A program made the translations under genes and the position numbers. A stretch of DNA of 64,000 bases from Pseudomonas sp. SCB32 (GTDB lineage: Bacteria > Pseudomonadota > Gammaproteobacteria > Pseudomonadales > Pseudomonadaceae): NCBI RefSeq assembly GCF_009189165.1, contig NZ_CP045118.1:930001-994000 (forward strand). Reading direction: 5' to 3'. Positions within the stretch are counted from its first letter, which is position 1. Each line of letters opens with the position of its first letter. Under the pieces are notes generated by a model. That model worked only from the letters and a program-made list of their open reading frames with translations, was not told the origin of the DNA and did no database searches. Of this stretch, positions 9,258-17,238 are shown one piece after another.

Positions 9258-9814
9258 CCGCGCTGCGCGGAGAGTCCGATCTCCTAGCCCTGATCGCCGC
9301 ACAGCCTGGTCGCATGCGGCTGCTGCACGCCGTGCGCGATCACGGTCCGGCCGACGCCTGGATCGGCGCCGGCTTCGTGCGCAACGCCGTGTGGGATAGG
9401 TTGCACGACTATGTCGATGCAACGCCGTTGGCCGATGTGGACGTACTGTATTTCGCTGAAAACTGCCTGGGCGCCAAAGTGGACGAAGCCTGGGAGCGGC
9501 GCTTGCAGGAGGCTTGTCCCGGTGTGCCCTGGTCGGTGCGCAACCAGGCGCGCATGCATTTGCGCAATGGCGATCGACCTTATCGGGATTGCGCCAATGC
9601 CCTGCGCCACTGGCCGGAGGTCTGCACGGCGGTGGCGGTGCGTTTGCGCGGCGACGCGCTGGATCTGCTGGCTCCGTTGGGTGTCGACGATCTGCTGGAA
9701 TTGCGCGTTCGGCCAACCGAACGCTTTCATTCCAAGCCGGATATCTACCGCGAACGACTGGCCGCCAAGAACTGGCTGGCGCGCTGGCCCAATCTGCAGA
9801 TCGACCCCCTGTAG
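9254..9814 (+). CDS. Nucleotidyltransferase-like family protein
   Basis: 186 residues from a TTG at 9254 that has GGAG upstream and overlaps the RIO kinase stop (TTGA); a GTG at 9242 without a clear ribosome-binding site is the alternative. The sequence GAGFVRNAVWDRLHD followed by ADVDVLYF is typical of the NTP_transf_6 (DUF925-like) family, with the DxD-type acids at about 55-57. Substrate unknown. Overlap with the RIO kinase suggests a shared transcript. Its TAG stop lies inside the GTAGGAGCGG start of a repeat (9811), so the 3' end may have been set by repeat insertion. Confidence 0.8.
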   Translation: MTALRGESDLLALIAAQPGRMRLLHAVRDHGPADAWIGAGFVRNAVWDRLHDYVDATPLADVDVLYFAENCLGAKVDEAWERRLQEACPGVPWSVRNQARMHLRNGDRPYRDCANALRHWPEVCTAVAVRLRGDALDLLAPLGVDDLLELRVRPTERFHSKPDIYRERLAAKNWLARWPNLQIDPL

Positions 9815-9891
9815 GAGCGGCGGGGGCGCCTAGCTCTTGTCCGCGAAGCATTCAGCGCGTGCCGATATTCGCGGAGACGCTCCGCTCCTAC
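9811..9891. repeat. REP-like inverted repeat (GTAGGAGCGG...CCGCTCCTAC)
   Basis: Inverted ends GTAGGAGCGG and CCGCTCCTAC with an inner CCGCGAA/TTCGCGG pair. Same general type as the repeats at 11134, 34833, 36479 and 44893. It contains the stop codon of the preceding gene. Confidence 0.75.
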
Positions 9892-9927
9892 AGGAGTCGT
9901 GCACCAGGACTGGAGTTGCCGCAATTC

Positions 9928-10008
9928 GTAGGATGGGTGGAGCGCAGCGATACCCATGCTGTCGGTGCACGGTGTTGATGGGTTTCGCTTCGCTCTACGC
10001 CATCCTAC
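9928..10008. repeat. Long inverted repeat (GTAGGATGGGTGGAGCG...CGCCATCCTAC)
   Basis: The arms GTAGGATGGGTGGAGCGCAG and GCTTCGCTCTACGCCATCCTAC pair imperfectly, with an inner GATACCCAT/ATGGGTTTC pair. Intergenic, non-coding; related in style to 25636-25764 and 34703-34778. Confidence 0.75.
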
Positions 10009-10068
10009 AAGGGCACAAAAGACTGTTGCTCCTACGAGATCAAAAGCCCTGACGCTCACCTCGCGACG

Positions 10069-10140
10069 TTATACGCCGTTTGACTCCGGCTTCAGGGCGC
10101 TCCGAGCCCAGCCCTGTCGTCGTGTCGGCACGAGGTACAA
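10069..10140. repeat. Fragment of the TACGCCGTTTGAC repeat
   Basis: TACGCCGTTTGACTCC followed by GGCGCTCCGAGCCCAGCCCTG resembles the inner part of the repeat at 25636-25764 (TACGCCGTTTGACCTT, then ACGCTCAGAACTCGGCCCTG). The gap from 9815 to 10229 is thus almost wholly repeat DNA; the last 90 bases before the EamA gene should hold its promoter, which I cannot define. Confidence 0.45.
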
Positions 10141-10229
10141 CGGCGGCACAACTGTACGGCACCAACTGTATCCATACAGCGGCGGGCCAGGCTGGTAGCG
10201 TTACCCTATCCCACCCCGAGCTTCCCGCC

Positions 10230-11120
10230 ATGCCGCTGCGCCATATCCTGCTCGCCCTGCTGGTCACCCTGATCTGGGGTGTCAACTTCGTCGTGATCAA
10301 GGTCGGCCTGCACGATTTCCCGCCACTGCTGTTCTGCGCCCTGCGTTTCGCCCTGGCCGCATTGCCGCTGATCTTCCTGCGTGGCCCGCTGCCGGCGCCA
10401 TTCTGGCGCATCGTGCAGATCGGCCTGCTGCTGGGCGTGGTGAAGTTCGGGCTGCTTTTTGTCGGCATGCACATCGGCATGCCGGCCGGGCTGTCGTCGC
10501 TGGTGTTGCAGAGTCAGGTGTTCTTCACCGTGTTGATCGCCGCCGCGCTGCTGGGCGAAAGACCCACGCCGCGTGCCTTGCTGGGACTGGCGCTGGCCGC
10601 TGGCGGACTGCTGCTGATCGGCCTGGAGCGCCCGCTGGGCGACAGCCTGCTGGCTTTCCTGCTGGTGATCGCCGCCGCCCTGGCCTGGGCCTTCTCCAAC
10701 ATCGCCACCAAACGCTCCGGCGCCAGCGACATGCTGCGCCTGATCAGCTGGGTCAGCCTGATCCCGCCGCTGCCCTTGCTGGTGCTGTCGTGGATATTCG
10801 AAGGTCCCGAAGCGATTGAGCACGCCGTGCTGAACATCAACCGGACCGGTGTCGGTGCGCTGCTCTACATCGCCTTCCTCGCCACCACCGTTGGCTTCGG
10901 CCTGTGGAGCTTCCTGCTGCGCCGCTACCCGGCCAGCCAGGTCACGCCGTTCGCACTGGCGGTGCCGGTGTCCGGGCTGCTGTCGGGCTGGCTGTTCCTC
11001 GGCGAAGCGCTGACCCGCCAGGACTGGATGGCCTGTGTTCTGGTGTTCGTCGGCCTGGCCGTGACTGTGCTGCCAGCTTCGATCTGGCGCCGTCGAGCCG
11101 TTGCCAGCGCACAAGGCTGA
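10230..11120 (+). CDS. EamA/DMT-family transporter (metabolite exporter)
   Basis: 296 residues, ten predicted membrane helices, two EamA repeats. It begins MPLRHILLALLVTLIWGVNF; the LIWGVNFVVIKVGL segment is typical of EamA-type (cysteine/O-acetylserine-like) exporters. The ATG at 10230 coincides with the start of the conserved domain; the 50 codons upstream are repeat DNA and lack family features. PA4783 of PAO1, from memory, sits in the same neighbourhood. The transported compound cannot be told from sequence. Confidence 0.85.
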   Translation: MPLRHILLALLVTLIWGVNFVVIKVGLHDFPPLLFCALRFALAALPLIFLRGPLPAPFWRIVQIGLLLGVVKFGLLFVGMHIGMPAGLSSLVLQSQVFFTVLIAAALLGERPTPRALLGLALAAGGLLLIGLERPLGDSLLAFLLVIAAALAWAFSNIATKRSGASDMLRLISWVSLIPPLPLLVLSWIFEGPEAIEHAVLNINRTGVGALLYIAFLATTVGFGLWSFLLRRYPASQVTPFALAVPVSGLLSGWLFLGEALTRQDWMACVLVFVGLAVTVLPASIWRRRAVASAQG

Positions 11121-11133
11121 TCCCAAAACTGTG

Positions 11134-11193
11134 GGAGCGAGCTTGCTCGCGAACGGCCCTGCAGCGGGTTTGATTCGCGAGCAAGCTCGCTCC
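11134..11193. repeat. REP-like hairpin (GGAGCGAGCTTGCTCGCGAA)
   Basis: A perfect 20-base inverted repeat: GGAGCGAGCTTGCTCGCGAA and its complement flank a 20-base spacer. Lies between the convergent EamA and cueR genes and may also act as a bidirectional terminator. Confidence 0.85.
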
Positions 11194-11206
11194 TAAGAAA
11201 GGCATC

Positions 11207-11608
11207 TCAGTGACAGCAATTCCCCGACTCCAGATCCTTGAGGATCGGGCAGTCCGGCCTGTGGTCGCCCTGGCAGTGGTCGCTCAGTTCCTGCAGGGTG
11301 TCGCGCAGGCTGCTGAGTTCGGCGATCTTGCGGTTGAGCTCCTCGATGTGCCGGGCGGCCAGGGCCTTCACGTCCGCGCTGGCGCGCTGGCGGTCCTGCC
11401 AGAGGGCGAGCAGCTGGCCGACTTCCTCCAGGGAAAAGCCGAAGTCCCGCGAGCGGCGGATGAACGCCAGGCTGTGCAGGTCCTGCTCGCTGTAGTGCCG
11501 ATAGCCGCTGGCGCTGCGGCCAGCGGGGGCGAGCAGACCGATGGATTCGTAGTAGCGGATCATCTTCGCGGTCAGGCCGCTCTTCTTCGCCGCTTCGCCG
11601 ATGTTCAT
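11207..11608 (-). CDS. cueR: Copper-responsive MerR-family activator CueR
   Basis: 133 residues. The winged helix-turn-helix at the N-terminus (MNIGEAAKKSGLTAKMIRYYESIGLL) is typical of MerR proteins. The metal-binding pair C112 and C120 in HCQGDHRPDC has CueR spacing, and a further CCH at the C-terminus is common in copper sensors. It activates promoters with a 19-base spacer when Cu(I) is bound; two such candidate sites occur at 14093 and 14707. It lies 46 bases downstream of cueA, in the same direction, with a hairpin between. Confidence 0.94.
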   Translation of the reverse strand: MNIGEAAKKSGLTAKMIRYYESIGLLAPAGRSASGYRHYSEQDLHSLAFIRRSRDFGFSLEEVGQLLALWQDRQRASADVKALAARHIEELNRKIAELSSLRDTLQELSDHCQGDHRPDCPILKDLESGNCCH

Positions 11609-11628
11609 GCCGATTCCTCTTGAGCGAA

Positions 11629-11650
11629 CGCCCCGCTTGCGCGGGGCGTG
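11629..11650 (-). terminator. Hairpin between cueA and cueR
   Basis: ACGCCCCGC and GCGGGGCGT form a nine-base stem around TTGC, just after the cueA stop. No long T-run, so read-through into cueR is possible. Confidence 0.55.
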
Positions 11651-11654
11651 AGTC

Positions 11655-14060
11655 TTACTGGTGGTCCTGGGGTTTCCAGCGTTTGAGCAGCAGGGCGTTG
11701 CTCACCACGCTGACGCTCGAGGCGGCCATCGCCGCGCCAGCGACCATGGGGTTGAGCAGGCCGAAGGCGGCCAGCGGGATACCCACCAGGTTATAGATGA
11801 AGGCCCAGAACAGGTTCTGGCGGATCTTCGCGTAGGTGCGCCGGGAGATGTCCAGCGCTGCCGGAACCAGCCGTGGGTCGCCGCGCATCAGGGTGATGCC
11901 GGCGGCGTGCATGGCCACGTCGGTGCCACCGCCCATGGCGATGCCCACGTCAGCGGCGGCCAGCGCCGGGGCGTCGTTGATGCCGTCGCCGACCATGGCC
12001 ACCACCTTGCCGTTCTTGCGCAGGGCGCCGACCACCTCGGCCTTGTCGCCGGGCAGCACTTCGGCGTGCACGTCGTCCAGGCCCAGCGCGTCTGCCACGA
12101 CTTTGGCGCTGCCGCGGTTGTCGCCAGTAATCAGGTGGCTGGCGATGTCGCGCTGGCGCAGAGCGTCGATGGCGGGTTTCGCGCCGTCCTTGAGGCTGTC
12201 GCCGAAGGCGAACAGGGCCACTACGCGCGCCTGCGGCTCGCGCTCGATCAGCCAGGACAGGGTGCGCCCCTCGGCTTCCCAGCGTTGTGCAGAGTCCGCT
12301 AGTTCGCCGGGCGGCAGTTGCAGTTCGTCCAGCAGGCGACGGTTACCCAGGGCCAGCAGGCGGCCATCCACGCGGCCCTGGATGCCGCGTCCGGCCAGGG
12401 CCTGGGTGGCCTCGGCGGCGGTCGGGGCCAGCCCGCGCTCGGCGCAGGCGTCGAGCACGGCCTTGGCCAGCGGGTGTTCGCTGCCGCGCTGCAGGGCGCC
12501 CGCCAGGGCGAGGGCCTGTGCCTCGTCGCTGGCGGCGAGGTTGGTAATGCGCGGCTGGCCCGAAGTGAGGGTGCCGGTCTTGTCGAAGGCCACGGCGTCG
12601 ACCCCGTGGGCGACTTCCAGCGCTTCGGCGTCCTTGATCAAGATGCCGTGTTTCGCCGCCACGCCGGTGCCAGCCATGATTGCTGTAGGCGTGGCCAGGC
12701 CCAGGGCGCACGGACAGGCGATCACCAGCACGGCCACGGCGTTGATCAGCGCGTGTTCCCAGCCAGCGCCGGCGAGCAGCCAGCCGATCAGGGTGACCAG
12801 CGCGATGCCGATCACCACCGGGACGAACACGTTGCTGACCTTGTCCACCAGCTTCTGGATCGGTGCCTTGGCGGCCTGGGCGTCTTCCACCAGGCGGATG
12901 ATCCGGGCCAGCACGGTTTCGCCGCCCAGCGCGGTGGTCTTCACCCGCAGCACGCCTTCGCCGTTGATGGCGCCGCCGGTGACCGCATCGCCCACAGCCT
13001 TGGCGACCGGCACGCTCTCGCCGGTGATCAGCGCTTCGTCGGCATGGCTTTGGCCATCGAGCACTTCGCCGTCCACCGGGAAGCGTTCGCCGGGGCGCAC
13101 CAGCACTTCGTCGCCCAGGTGCAATTCGGCGATGGCGACCTCTTCTTCTTCCACGCCGTCACGGACGCGGGTGGCGCGTTCCGGGCGCAAGGCTTCCAGC
13201 GCCCGGATGGCGGCGGCGGTCTGGCGTTTGGCGCGGCTTTCCAGGTACTTGCCGAGCAGGATCAGGGTGATCACCACGGCGCTGGCTTCGAAGTAGAGAT
13301 GCGGCATCTGTCCCGGCCCTGCGGCGTACCAGAGGTACAGGCTCAGGCCGTAGCCGGCGCTAGTGCCGAGGGCGACCAGCAGGTCCATGTTGCCGCTGCC
13401 GGCACGCACGGCCTTCCAGGCGGAGACGTAGAAGCGCGCGCCGATGAGGAACTGCACCGGGGTGGCGAGCAGGAATTGCACCCAGGCCGGGAGCATCCAG
13501 TGCAGGCCCAGCCAGTCGCCGATCATCGGCAGTACCAGCGGCAGCGACAAGGCGATGGACGCGGCCAGCCACCAGCGTTCGCGGGCCAGGCGTGCGACCT
13601 GCGGGTCGACGCTGGGTTGGTCGGATTCGAGCGGGCGGGCCTTGTAGCCGGCCTTGTCGACGGCGGCGATCAGGTCGGCGGTTTCCACCGCGCCGAGCAG
13701 GTCGAGGTGGGCGCGTTCGCTGGCGAGGTTCACGCTCACCCCACGCACGCCGGGCACCTTGCGCAGGGCGCGTTCGACGCGGCCTACGCAGCTGGCGCAG
13801 GTCATGCCGTCGATGGCCAGTTCCAGGCTGTGCGCCGGCACTGCATAGCCGGCCTGTTCGACGGCCGCCATCAGGGCGGGCAGGGTGTCGCCGCCGGACG
13901 GTCCGGCCAACCGGACGCGGGCCTGTTCGTTGGCGAGGTTGACGCTGGCGTCCTGCACGCCGGGTACCTTGCGCAGGGCACGCTCAACACGGCCGGCGCA
14001 GCTGGCGCAGGTCATCCCGGAGACCGGGAGATCGAGTTCGATGGAGGTTGCACTGTTCAT
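11655..14060 (-). CDS. cueA: Cu(I)-exporting P1B-type ATPase
   Basis: 801 residues. Two N-terminal heavy-metal domains each carry GMTCASC. The membrane part holds the CPC motif ([18 protein letters not shown]), followed by DKTGTLTSG (phosphorylated Asp), the HP of the nucleotide domain ([10 protein letters not shown]) and [10 protein letters not shown]. It exports Cu(I) across the inner membrane. The ATG at 14060 opens the first metal-binding domain and has a GGGAGAG site; 27 upstream in-frame codons overlap the promoter and are excluded. A CueR-type operator lies 33 bases upstream. Confidence 0.96.
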   Translation of the reverse strand: MNSATSIELDLPVSGMTCASCAGRVERALRKVPGVQDASVNLANEQARVRLAGPSGGDTLPALMAAVEQAGYAVPAHSLELAIDGMTCASCVGRVERALRKVPGVRGVSVNLASERAHLDLLGAVETADLIAAVDKAGYKARPLESDQPSVDPQVARLARERWWLAASIALSLPLVLPMIGDWLGLHWMLPAWVQFLLATPVQFLIGARFYVSAWKAVRAGSGNMDLLVALGTSAGYGLSLYLWYAAGPGQMPHLYFEASAVVITLILLGKYLESRAKRQTAAAIRALEALRPERATRVRDGVEEEEVAIAELHLGDEVLVRPGERFPVDGEVLDGQSHADEALITGESVPVAKAVGDAVTGGAINGEGVLRVKTTALGGETVLARIIRLVEDAQAAKAPIQKLVDKVSNVFVPVVIGIALVTLIGWLLAGAGWEHALINAVAVLVIACPCALGLATPTAIMAGTGVAAKHGILIKDAEALEVAHGVDAVAFDKTGTLTSGQPRITNLAASDEAQALALAGALQRGSEHPLAKAVLDACAERGLAPTAAEATQALAGRGIQGRVDGRLLALGNRRLLDELQLPPGELADSAQRWEAEGRTLSWLIEREPQARVVALFAFGDSLKDGAKPAIDALRQRDIASHLITGDNRGSAKVVADALGLDDVHAEVLPGDKAEVVGALRKNGKVVAMVGDGINDAPALAAADVGIAMGGGTDVAMHAAGITLMRGDPRLVPAALDISRRTYAKIRQNLFWAFIYNLVGIPLAAFGLLNPMVAGAAMAASSVSVVSNALLLKRWKPQDHQ

Positions 14061-14092
14061 GGGGCTCTCCCTGAAGTTCCCCCACAGGATCA

Positions 14093-14113
14093 ACCTTGAC
14101 ACAAGGGTAAGGT
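14093..14113 (-). promoter_or_regulatory. CueR-type operator/promoter of cueA
   Basis: A 21-base dyad with outer half-sites ACCTT and AAGGT overlaps a minus-strand -35 TTGACC (14111-14116). The stretched spacing to the -10 region is as expected for MerR-family promoters. The -10 itself is weak. Confidence 0.75.
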
Positions 14114-14157
14114 CAACCCTTTCTCCGCGGCTCCTTGCCACAGGTCAACTCGCCCGT

Positions 14158-14616
14158 TCAACTGCCGTTGGAAACCTGCATCAGATACAGGCCGCTCTCG
14201 CTGTTGGCGATGCGGAACTTGCGCACTTCACCAGCGCGCAGCGTCACCGACTGCGCGCGCAGTGGCTCGATGCCGCCATGGCAGAGCCCGGAGTTGGCGG
14301 TTTGAAGGCGCAAGGAGATCTGGCCCGGCGGGAGGTTGAGGGCGATCTCGCCTTCGGGTTGCAGGCGCGAGACTTTCTGATCCTGTACATAGAGATCGAT
14401 GTCGCAGCCGGTACCGGTGTCCAGCCGTTCGCGGCTGACGATGAGTACGGCGTAGGCTACCGGCTGGGCGTCGGGCAGCGGCCAGGGGCTGGGTGTGGCG
14501 GGCGGAGGTGCCGGTTGCGCGGGGGGCACCGGCGCGGGGGGCGTCTCGGGCATGCCGTCGGCTTGCGCCAGGGCGCAGATCAGCAGGCCGAGGACCAGCG
14601 AAAGGGAACGGCGCAT
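14158..14616 (-). CDS. Secreted hypothetical protein with proline-rich segment
   Basis: 152 residues beginning MRRSLSLVLGLLICALAQADG, a signal peptide. A proline/alanine-rich stretch (about 22-45) and a beta-rich domain with two cysteines (GTGCDIDLYV, NSGLCHGGI) follow. The start at 14616 has GGAG upstream; 60 further upstream codons cross the copZ promoter and are not credible. It lies between the cueA and copZ promoters, convergent to neither. A periplasmic copper-related role is only a guess from position. No motif identifies a function. Confidence 0.75.
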   Translation of the reverse strand: MRRSLSLVLGLLICALAQADGMPETPPAPVPPAQPAPPPATPSPWPLPDAQPVAYAVLIVSRERLDTGTGCDIDLYVQDQKVSRLQPEGEIALNLPPGQISLRLQTANSGLCHGGIEPLRAQSVTLRAGEVRKFRIANSESGLYLMQVSNGS

Positions 14617-14706
14617 GGGGCGTTCTCCGGGAGGTGATCGTCTGCGCAGCTTGGCTGAGAGCCTGTCGCAGGACAAGCATGTGGCAACAATTCGCGAGAG
14701 GGCTTG

Positions 14707-14727
14707 ACCTTGCCATGAGGGGAAGGT
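14707..14727 (+). promoter_or_regulatory. CueR-type operator/promoter of copZ
   Basis: A 21-base dyad with ACCTT and AAGGT ends overlaps a -35 TTGACC (14704-14709). GAGACT at 14729-14734 is the matching -10 after a 19-base spacer. Nearly the same layout as the cueA operator. Confidence 0.78.
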
Positions 14728-14770
14728 CGAGACTGCATCCAACGACTCATCACACGACAGGAGATTTCCC

Positions 14771-14968
14771 ATGCATACCTTCCAGGTAAAAGGCATGAGC
14801 TGCGGTCACTGCGTACGCTCCATTACCCAGGCGGTGCAGGCGCTGGATGCGGCCGCGGACGTTCAGGTCGACCTGGGCCAGGGTGAAGTGCGCGTCGCCA
14901 GCCGTCTGGACGACTCGGCGATTCTCGCGGCGATCCGTGAGGAAGGTTACGAAGCTGAAGTCGCCTGA
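14771..14968 (+). CDS. copZ: Copper chaperone CopZ
   Basis: 65-residue single heavy-metal-associated domain with the Cu(I) site GMSCGHC at residues 8-14. Cytoplasmic carrier that delivers Cu(I) to CueA or buffers it. The CueR-type promoter immediately upstream and the cueA gene beside it support the assignment. The stop codon (TGA) is immediately followed by a terminal inverted repeat of the element at 14968. Confidence 0.94.
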   Translation: MHTFQVKGMSCGHCVRSITQAVQALDAAADVQVDLGQGEVRVASRLDDSAILAAIREEGYEAEVA

Positions 14969-15214
14969 GAGCCTGTTTACGATCTGCTGCGCGTCGGTAT
15001 AACTGCGTTAAAAACAGGCTCGGAAGCCGCTTGCGGTTAACGCACTTCAGTGCGGCCCCGGAGGGGTGAGCGAAGCGAGTACTGCTTATTTACCCTCCGC
15101 TTCCTCGCCTGTTTGATTCGCTGGCGCTCACCCTGCGGGCCAGCCTGCGGCTGTTACTCCCGTTGGTCGTTGCGCCTTGTTCTACCCTGGCTCGCGAGAT
15201 CGCAAATAGGCTCT
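14968..15214 (+). repeat. Dispersed intergenic element, copy 2 (complete TIRs)
   Basis: 247 bp bounded by 18-base terminal inverted repeats, AGAGCCTGTTTACGATCT and AGATCGCAAATAGGCTCT, which pair with two mismatches. Internal AAACAGGC/GCCTGTTT arms and the GCTGCGCGTCGG...AACTGCGTT...ACAGGCTCGG core link it to copies at 1922 and 59474. No open reading frame of credible protein character. Confidence 0.85.
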
Positions 15215-15253
15215 GAGTCCTCACTCCCTCCGGGCCGGTTCCTCGCCGGCCCC

Positions 15254-15886
15254 TCAGGCCAGGGGCGCGCTCCAGTCGCGCACCAGCCCCCGGAACAGTG
15301 CATCGAACAGGAAGCGGGTTTCCCGCTCCGCATCGAACAGCGCCGGGTCGCGCAGCCAGTCGCTGAGCAGACCGAAAATCATCGCATGCACCGCGCGCGA
15401 AGCGATCTGTGGCGTCACGCCCGGCATCAGCCGGCTGCGGCAGCTTTCGCGGGTAAACAACTGCTCGCACAACTCAATGAACTGACGGACGAAGTGGTTG
15501 TGCCGTTCCTCGGCGTCGCGCAGTTCGTCGGTGAATTCGCAGCGCTGCAGCAGGATGGTGAGGATGCGCCGGCGTTGCGGGTGGCGCGCCAGGTTTTCGA
15601 TGACTTCCACGCTCAGTTCGAACAGTGACTGGATCGGATCGTGCCCGTCGCAGCCGGAGAGACGCTGTGCCAGTTGTTCGGGCGGCAGGCGTACCTGGTT
15701 GAGCAGATCGTTGAATAGATGCGCCTTGTTCTGGAAGTGCCAATACACCGCGCCACGGGTCACGCCCGCGCTTCGGGCGATCTCTTCGAGGCTCGTATTG
15801 GAGACGCCTTTGGCCAGAAAAAGCTGCTCGGCCGAGTCGAGAATCGTCTGCCGTGTCTTTTCCGAATCTTCTTTAGTTCTTCTCAT
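15254..15886 (-). CDS. TetR-family repressor of the adjacent RND pump
   Basis: 210 residues starting MRRTKEDSEKTRQTILDSAE, the AcrR/TtgR-type beginning, with the helix-turn-helix TSLEEIARSAGVTRGAVYWHF at about 32-52. The C-terminal domain is of the multidrug-binding MAATS/AcrR-C kind. An upstream GTG at 15916 would add ten residues without family support. It is divergent from the efflux genes across 155 bp, the usual arrangement for a local repressor. I could not identify a convincing operator palindrome in that spacer. Confidence 0.9.
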   Translation of the reverse strand: MRRTKEDSEKTRQTILDSAEQLFLAKGVSNTSLEEIARSAGVTRGAVYWHFQNKAHLFNDLLNQVRLPPEQLAQRLSGCDGHDPIQSLFELSVEVIENLARHPQRRRILTILLQRCEFTDELRDAEERHNHFVRQFIELCEQLFTRESCRSRLMPGVTPQIASRAVHAMIFGLLSDWLRDPALFDAERETRFLFDALFRGLVRDWSAPLA

Positions 15887-16041
15887 GGCGCAAGCTGGTA
15901 TACAGGCTAGGATCACTACTTAGTTGGCAGTTTACTGATTTTAAAGTACGAACAGTCCCTTGCTGGCACTGGCGCAAGTGAACTCCTCTCAGTCAATATT
16001 CCTACCGTTAAGCAATTTCTGTCATTCCATGGAGAGGTTAC

Positions 16042-17226
16042 ATGCAGTTTGTCCGCCGTCTGCCCGTTGCGCTTGCTGTATTTGGCTTGCCTGCCTTGTT
16101 TGCCACGGTGCTGCAGGCTGAGGACAAACCTGCCACTACTGCTCCGCCGCCTCCGCCGGTGACCATTGAAGTCGCCAAGACCTCGGTGGTTCCCGTCACG
16201 CTGGAGTACGCCGCCCGCACCGCAGGTTACCGTGAGGTGGAAGTGCGTGCGCAGGTCAGCGGTATCCTGCAGCGCCGCACCTACGAAGAAGGCCGTCCGG
16301 TCAAGGAAGGGCAGGTGCTGTTCCGCATCGACCCGCGTCCTTATCAGGCTGCTCTGGGTCAGGCCCAGGGCGCATTGGCACAGGCCCAGGCGCGCTACCG
16401 CCAGACTGACCGGGACCTGATCCGTATCCGCGAGCTGCAGAAGAAAGGCTTCGCCAGCGAAAGCGAGCTGGACCGCTACATCTCCAACTTCGAACAGGCC
16501 AAGGCCGACGTCGAGGCCGCCCGTGCCAACGTGCAGGCCAAGCAGATCGACTTGAACTACACCACGGTGACCGCGCCGATTTCCGGCATGGCGAGTAAGG
16601 AAGTGCGTTCCGAAGGCAGCCTGGTGGCCGCTGCGGACCCCGGGTCCAGCCTGCTCACCAAGCTCACCCAGCTGGACCCGGTGTACGTCAACTTCGCGTA
16701 CCCCGATACCGAGGCGGCGCGCCTGCGCGATGGCGTGCAGAGCGGCCGGCTGAGCCTGCCGGCGGACGGCAAGCTGAGTGCCGAGCTGCACTTCGGCGAC
16801 GGTAGCCAGTACCCCATCGATGGCGTGGTGGACTTCACCGACAGCTTCGTCAACACCGGCACCGGCACCGTGAATGCCCGCGCCGTGGTGCCCAACCCGA
16901 AGAACCAGTTGATTCCCGGCCAGTTCGTTCGTGTGCTGGTCAAAGGCATCACCCGCAAGAACGCGGTCACCCTGCCTGAGCGTGCGCTGGCCCAGGGCCC
17001 GCGCGGCACCTTTGTCTATGTCGTGGACAAGGACGGCCTCGCTCGCGTGCGGCAGGTCACCACCTCGCAGACAGTGAATGGTCGCTGGATCATCGAAGCG
17101 GGGGTGGATGCCGGGGACAAGGTCATCGTGGACGGCCTGATCAAGGTGCGCCCTGATCAGCCGGTCAAGCCGGTAGAAGGTGGCGCGCAGCAGCCTGCGT
17201 CCAATACTGCCCAGTCCCAGTCCTAA
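16042..17226 (+). CDS. RND efflux periplasmic adaptor (MexA/AcrA family)
   Basis: 394-residue membrane-fusion protein. Signal sequence (PVALAVFGLPALFATVLQA), lipoyl half (GYREVEVRAQVSGIL), an alpha-hairpin (about 105-165), second lipoyl half and beta-barrel domain. There is no lipobox cysteine at the cleavage site, unlike MexA. GGAGAGGT precedes the ATG. It couples the inner-membrane pump encoded 13 bases downstream to an outer-membrane channel, which is not encoded here and must be shared with another system. Confidence 0.93.
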   Translation: MQFVRRLPVALAVFGLPALFATVLQAEDKPATTAPPPPPVTIEVAKTSVVPVTLEYAARTAGYREVEVRAQVSGILQRRTYEEGRPVKEGQVLFRIDPRPYQAALGQAQGALAQAQARYRQTDRDLIRIRELQKKGFASESELDRYISNFEQAKADVEAARANVQAKQIDLNYTTVTAPISGMASKEVRSEGSLVAAADPGSSLLTKLTQLDPVYVNFAYPDTEAARLRDGVQSGRLSLPADGKLSAELHFGDGSQYPIDGVVDFTDSFVNTGTGTVNARAVVPNPKNQLIPGQFVRVLVKGITRKNAVTLPERALAQGPRGTFVYVVDKDGLARVRQVTTSQTVNGRWIIEAGVDAGDKVIVDGLIKVRPDQPVKPVEGGAQQPASNTAQSQS

Positions 17227-17238
17227 GGAGCGCCCATC

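Noticed and set aside
9514..9978. Plus-strand open frame extending past the nucleotidyltransferase gene
   Set aside because: Second half is made of the repeats at 9811 and 9928; first half is an out-of-frame reading of the real gene.
9811..10140. Repeat cluster considered as a CRISPR array
   Set aside because: No regularly spaced direct repeats; units are palindromes of different types, and no cas genes are present.
14968..15214. Element considered as an insertion sequence
   Set aside because: Has terminal inverted repeats but no transposase and only 247 bp, so annotated as a non-coding repeat.
15887..16041. Search for a TetR operator between the repressor and the RND genes
   Set aside because: Only short, imperfect symmetric words were found; none strong enough to annotate.
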